Positions 4,986 through 5,697 of a DNA stretch of 5,697 nucleotides are shown here, piece by piece (within the stretch, counting starts at the first letter, position 1; each line of letters begins with the position of its first letter). Source of the DNA: CAZDSS01 sp964508185 (GTDB lineage Bacteria > Pseudomonadota > Alphaproteobacteria > Sphingomonadales > Govanellaceae). Position numbers and translations under genes: made by a program. The notes below the pieces were generated by a model. The model had not been told where the DNA came from and did not search any database. It was given only the letters and a program-made list of their open reading frames with translations. The stretch lies in assembly GCA_964508185.1 (NCBI GenBank), contig CAZDSS010000143.1:1-5697 (forward strand), given 5' to 3'.

Positions 4986-5697
4986 TCAATCCGTGAAATC
5001 GAGGCCCATGTTGCGATAGCGCTCGCGGTCGTTCTCCCAGCCCTCGCGCACCTTGACGAAGAGGAAGAGATGAACGCGCCGGCCGAGGAGATGCTCAAGC
5101 TCCTGCCGCGCGGCCTGCCCGATGGCCTTCAGTTGCTGGCCGTCCTTGCCGATGACGATGGCCTTCTGGCCGTCGCGCTCGACGAAGATCACCTGGTCGA
5201 TGCGCACGCTGCCGTCCTCGCGCTCCTCCCAGCTCTCCGTCTCGACGGTGGAGGCGTAGGGAAGCTCCTCGTGCAGGCGGAGATAGATCTTTTCCCGCGT
5301 CACTTCGGCGGCAAGCAGTCGCTCCGAAATGTCCGTCAGCTGGTCCGGGGGATAGAGCCAGGGGCTTTCGGGAAGCCGCGCCGCGAGGGTCGAGACGATG
5401 TCCTCCACCCCGTCGCCGGTGAGCGCCGAGATCATGAAGACATCGGTGAAGATGCCGAACTCGTTGAACTCGGCCGCAAGCTCCAGAAGCTTGGTGCGCT
5501 TGATGGCGTCCACCTTGTTGAGGACGAGGATCGCCTTCCGCCCCGCGTTCTTCAGCCGCTCCACGATGTCGCGGGTGTCCTCGTCGAGCCCCCGGGCGGC
5601 ATCCACCAGAAGAAGGATGAGGTCCGCATCCTCGACGCCCGTCCAGGCCGTCGTCACCATGGCGCGGTCGAGCCGGCGGCGCGGGCGGAAGATGCCC
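4986..5697 (-). CDS. era: GTPase Era, 3' part (cut by window edge)
   Basis: Era is an essential GTPase that binds the 3' end of 16S rRNA and helps mature the 30S subunit. About 236 residues are visible, of about 300 in the family. The reading frame continues past the first in-frame ATG (5660) to the window edge as GIFRPRRRLDRA, the stretch that follows the G3 DTPG motif, so 5660 is not the true start. The P-loop (G1) and switch I are outside the window. Visible features are LLLVDAARG, the G4 motif NKVD (visible residues 60-63), the G5 motif SAL (90-92), YPPDQLTD, a LPY segment (145-147), and a C-terminal KH RNA-binding domain with VIGKDGQQLKAIG (GKDG at 183-186). The chain ends normally in YRNMGLDFTD. 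It is the first visible gene of the minus-strand run into recO and parC; rnc is expected next upstream but is not in view. Confidence 0.97.
   Translation of the reverse strand, partial: GIFRPRRRLDRAMVTTAWTGVEDADLILLLVDAARGLDEDTRDIVERLKNAGRKAILVLNKVDAIKRTKLLELAAEFNEFGIFTDVFMISALTGDGVEDIVSTLAARLPESPWLYPPDQLTDISERLLAAEVTREKIYLRLHEELPYASTVETESWEEREDGSVRIDQVIFVERDGQKAIVIGKDGQQLKAIGQAARQELEHLLGRRVHLFLFVKVREGWENDRERYRNMGLDFTD

Noticed and set aside
4986..5660. A complete 224-residue GTPase starting at ATG 5660
   Set aside because: The frame stays open to the window edge and encodes the conserved Era sequence GIFRPRRRLDRA, so the gene is cut by the window rather than truncated.

Overview
The window looks like ordinary chromosome from a GC-rich alphaproteobacterium. 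The main evidence is the minus-strand order era > recO > parC, an arrangement typical of alphaproteobacterial chromosomes. The ParC sequence itself is of alphaproteobacterial type (a catalytic region reading NFGNIDGDNAAAMRYTEARL and a C-terminal GRLPPPGFPRSNRF tail). The response regulator ends in a GPDRRRR tail like those common in Rhodospirillales-type species. There is also a perfect CtrA box. I cannot name the genus.

Layout. Positions 1-167 hold a tRNA-Pro(CGG) gene on the plus strand with a recognisable sigma-70-type promoter (20-48) and a GC-rich hairpin in its leader. A single-domain response regulator (255-779, minus) converges on it. Divergent from the regulator is a small exported four-cysteine protein resembling DUF6491 (967-1425, plus). 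It has a hairpin just before its ribosome binding site and a strong hairpin plus T-tract terminator behind it. Next comes a 62-residue protein of unknown function with a Cys-Cys-x4-Cys cluster (1662-1850, plus). A perfect TTAA-N7-TTAAC box (1599-1614) precedes it and overlaps the likely -35 element. From 1919 to the end of the window, parC, recO and the 3' part of era lie on the minus strand with short gaps and read as one operon, era first. Era is cut by the window edge and lacks its N-terminal G1 region.

How they fit together. era (ribosome assembly), recO (recombination repair) and parC (chromosome decatenation) are housekeeping genes. The left half is a set of small, separately transcribed accessory genes. 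The most interesting point is the CtrA box on the unknown Cys-rich microprotein, which suggests cell-cycle or motility-linked expression. The second is the response regulator's loss of one of the two acidic-pocket residues. I saw no mobile element, CRISPR array or defence system, and no strong case for a wholly new multi-gene system.
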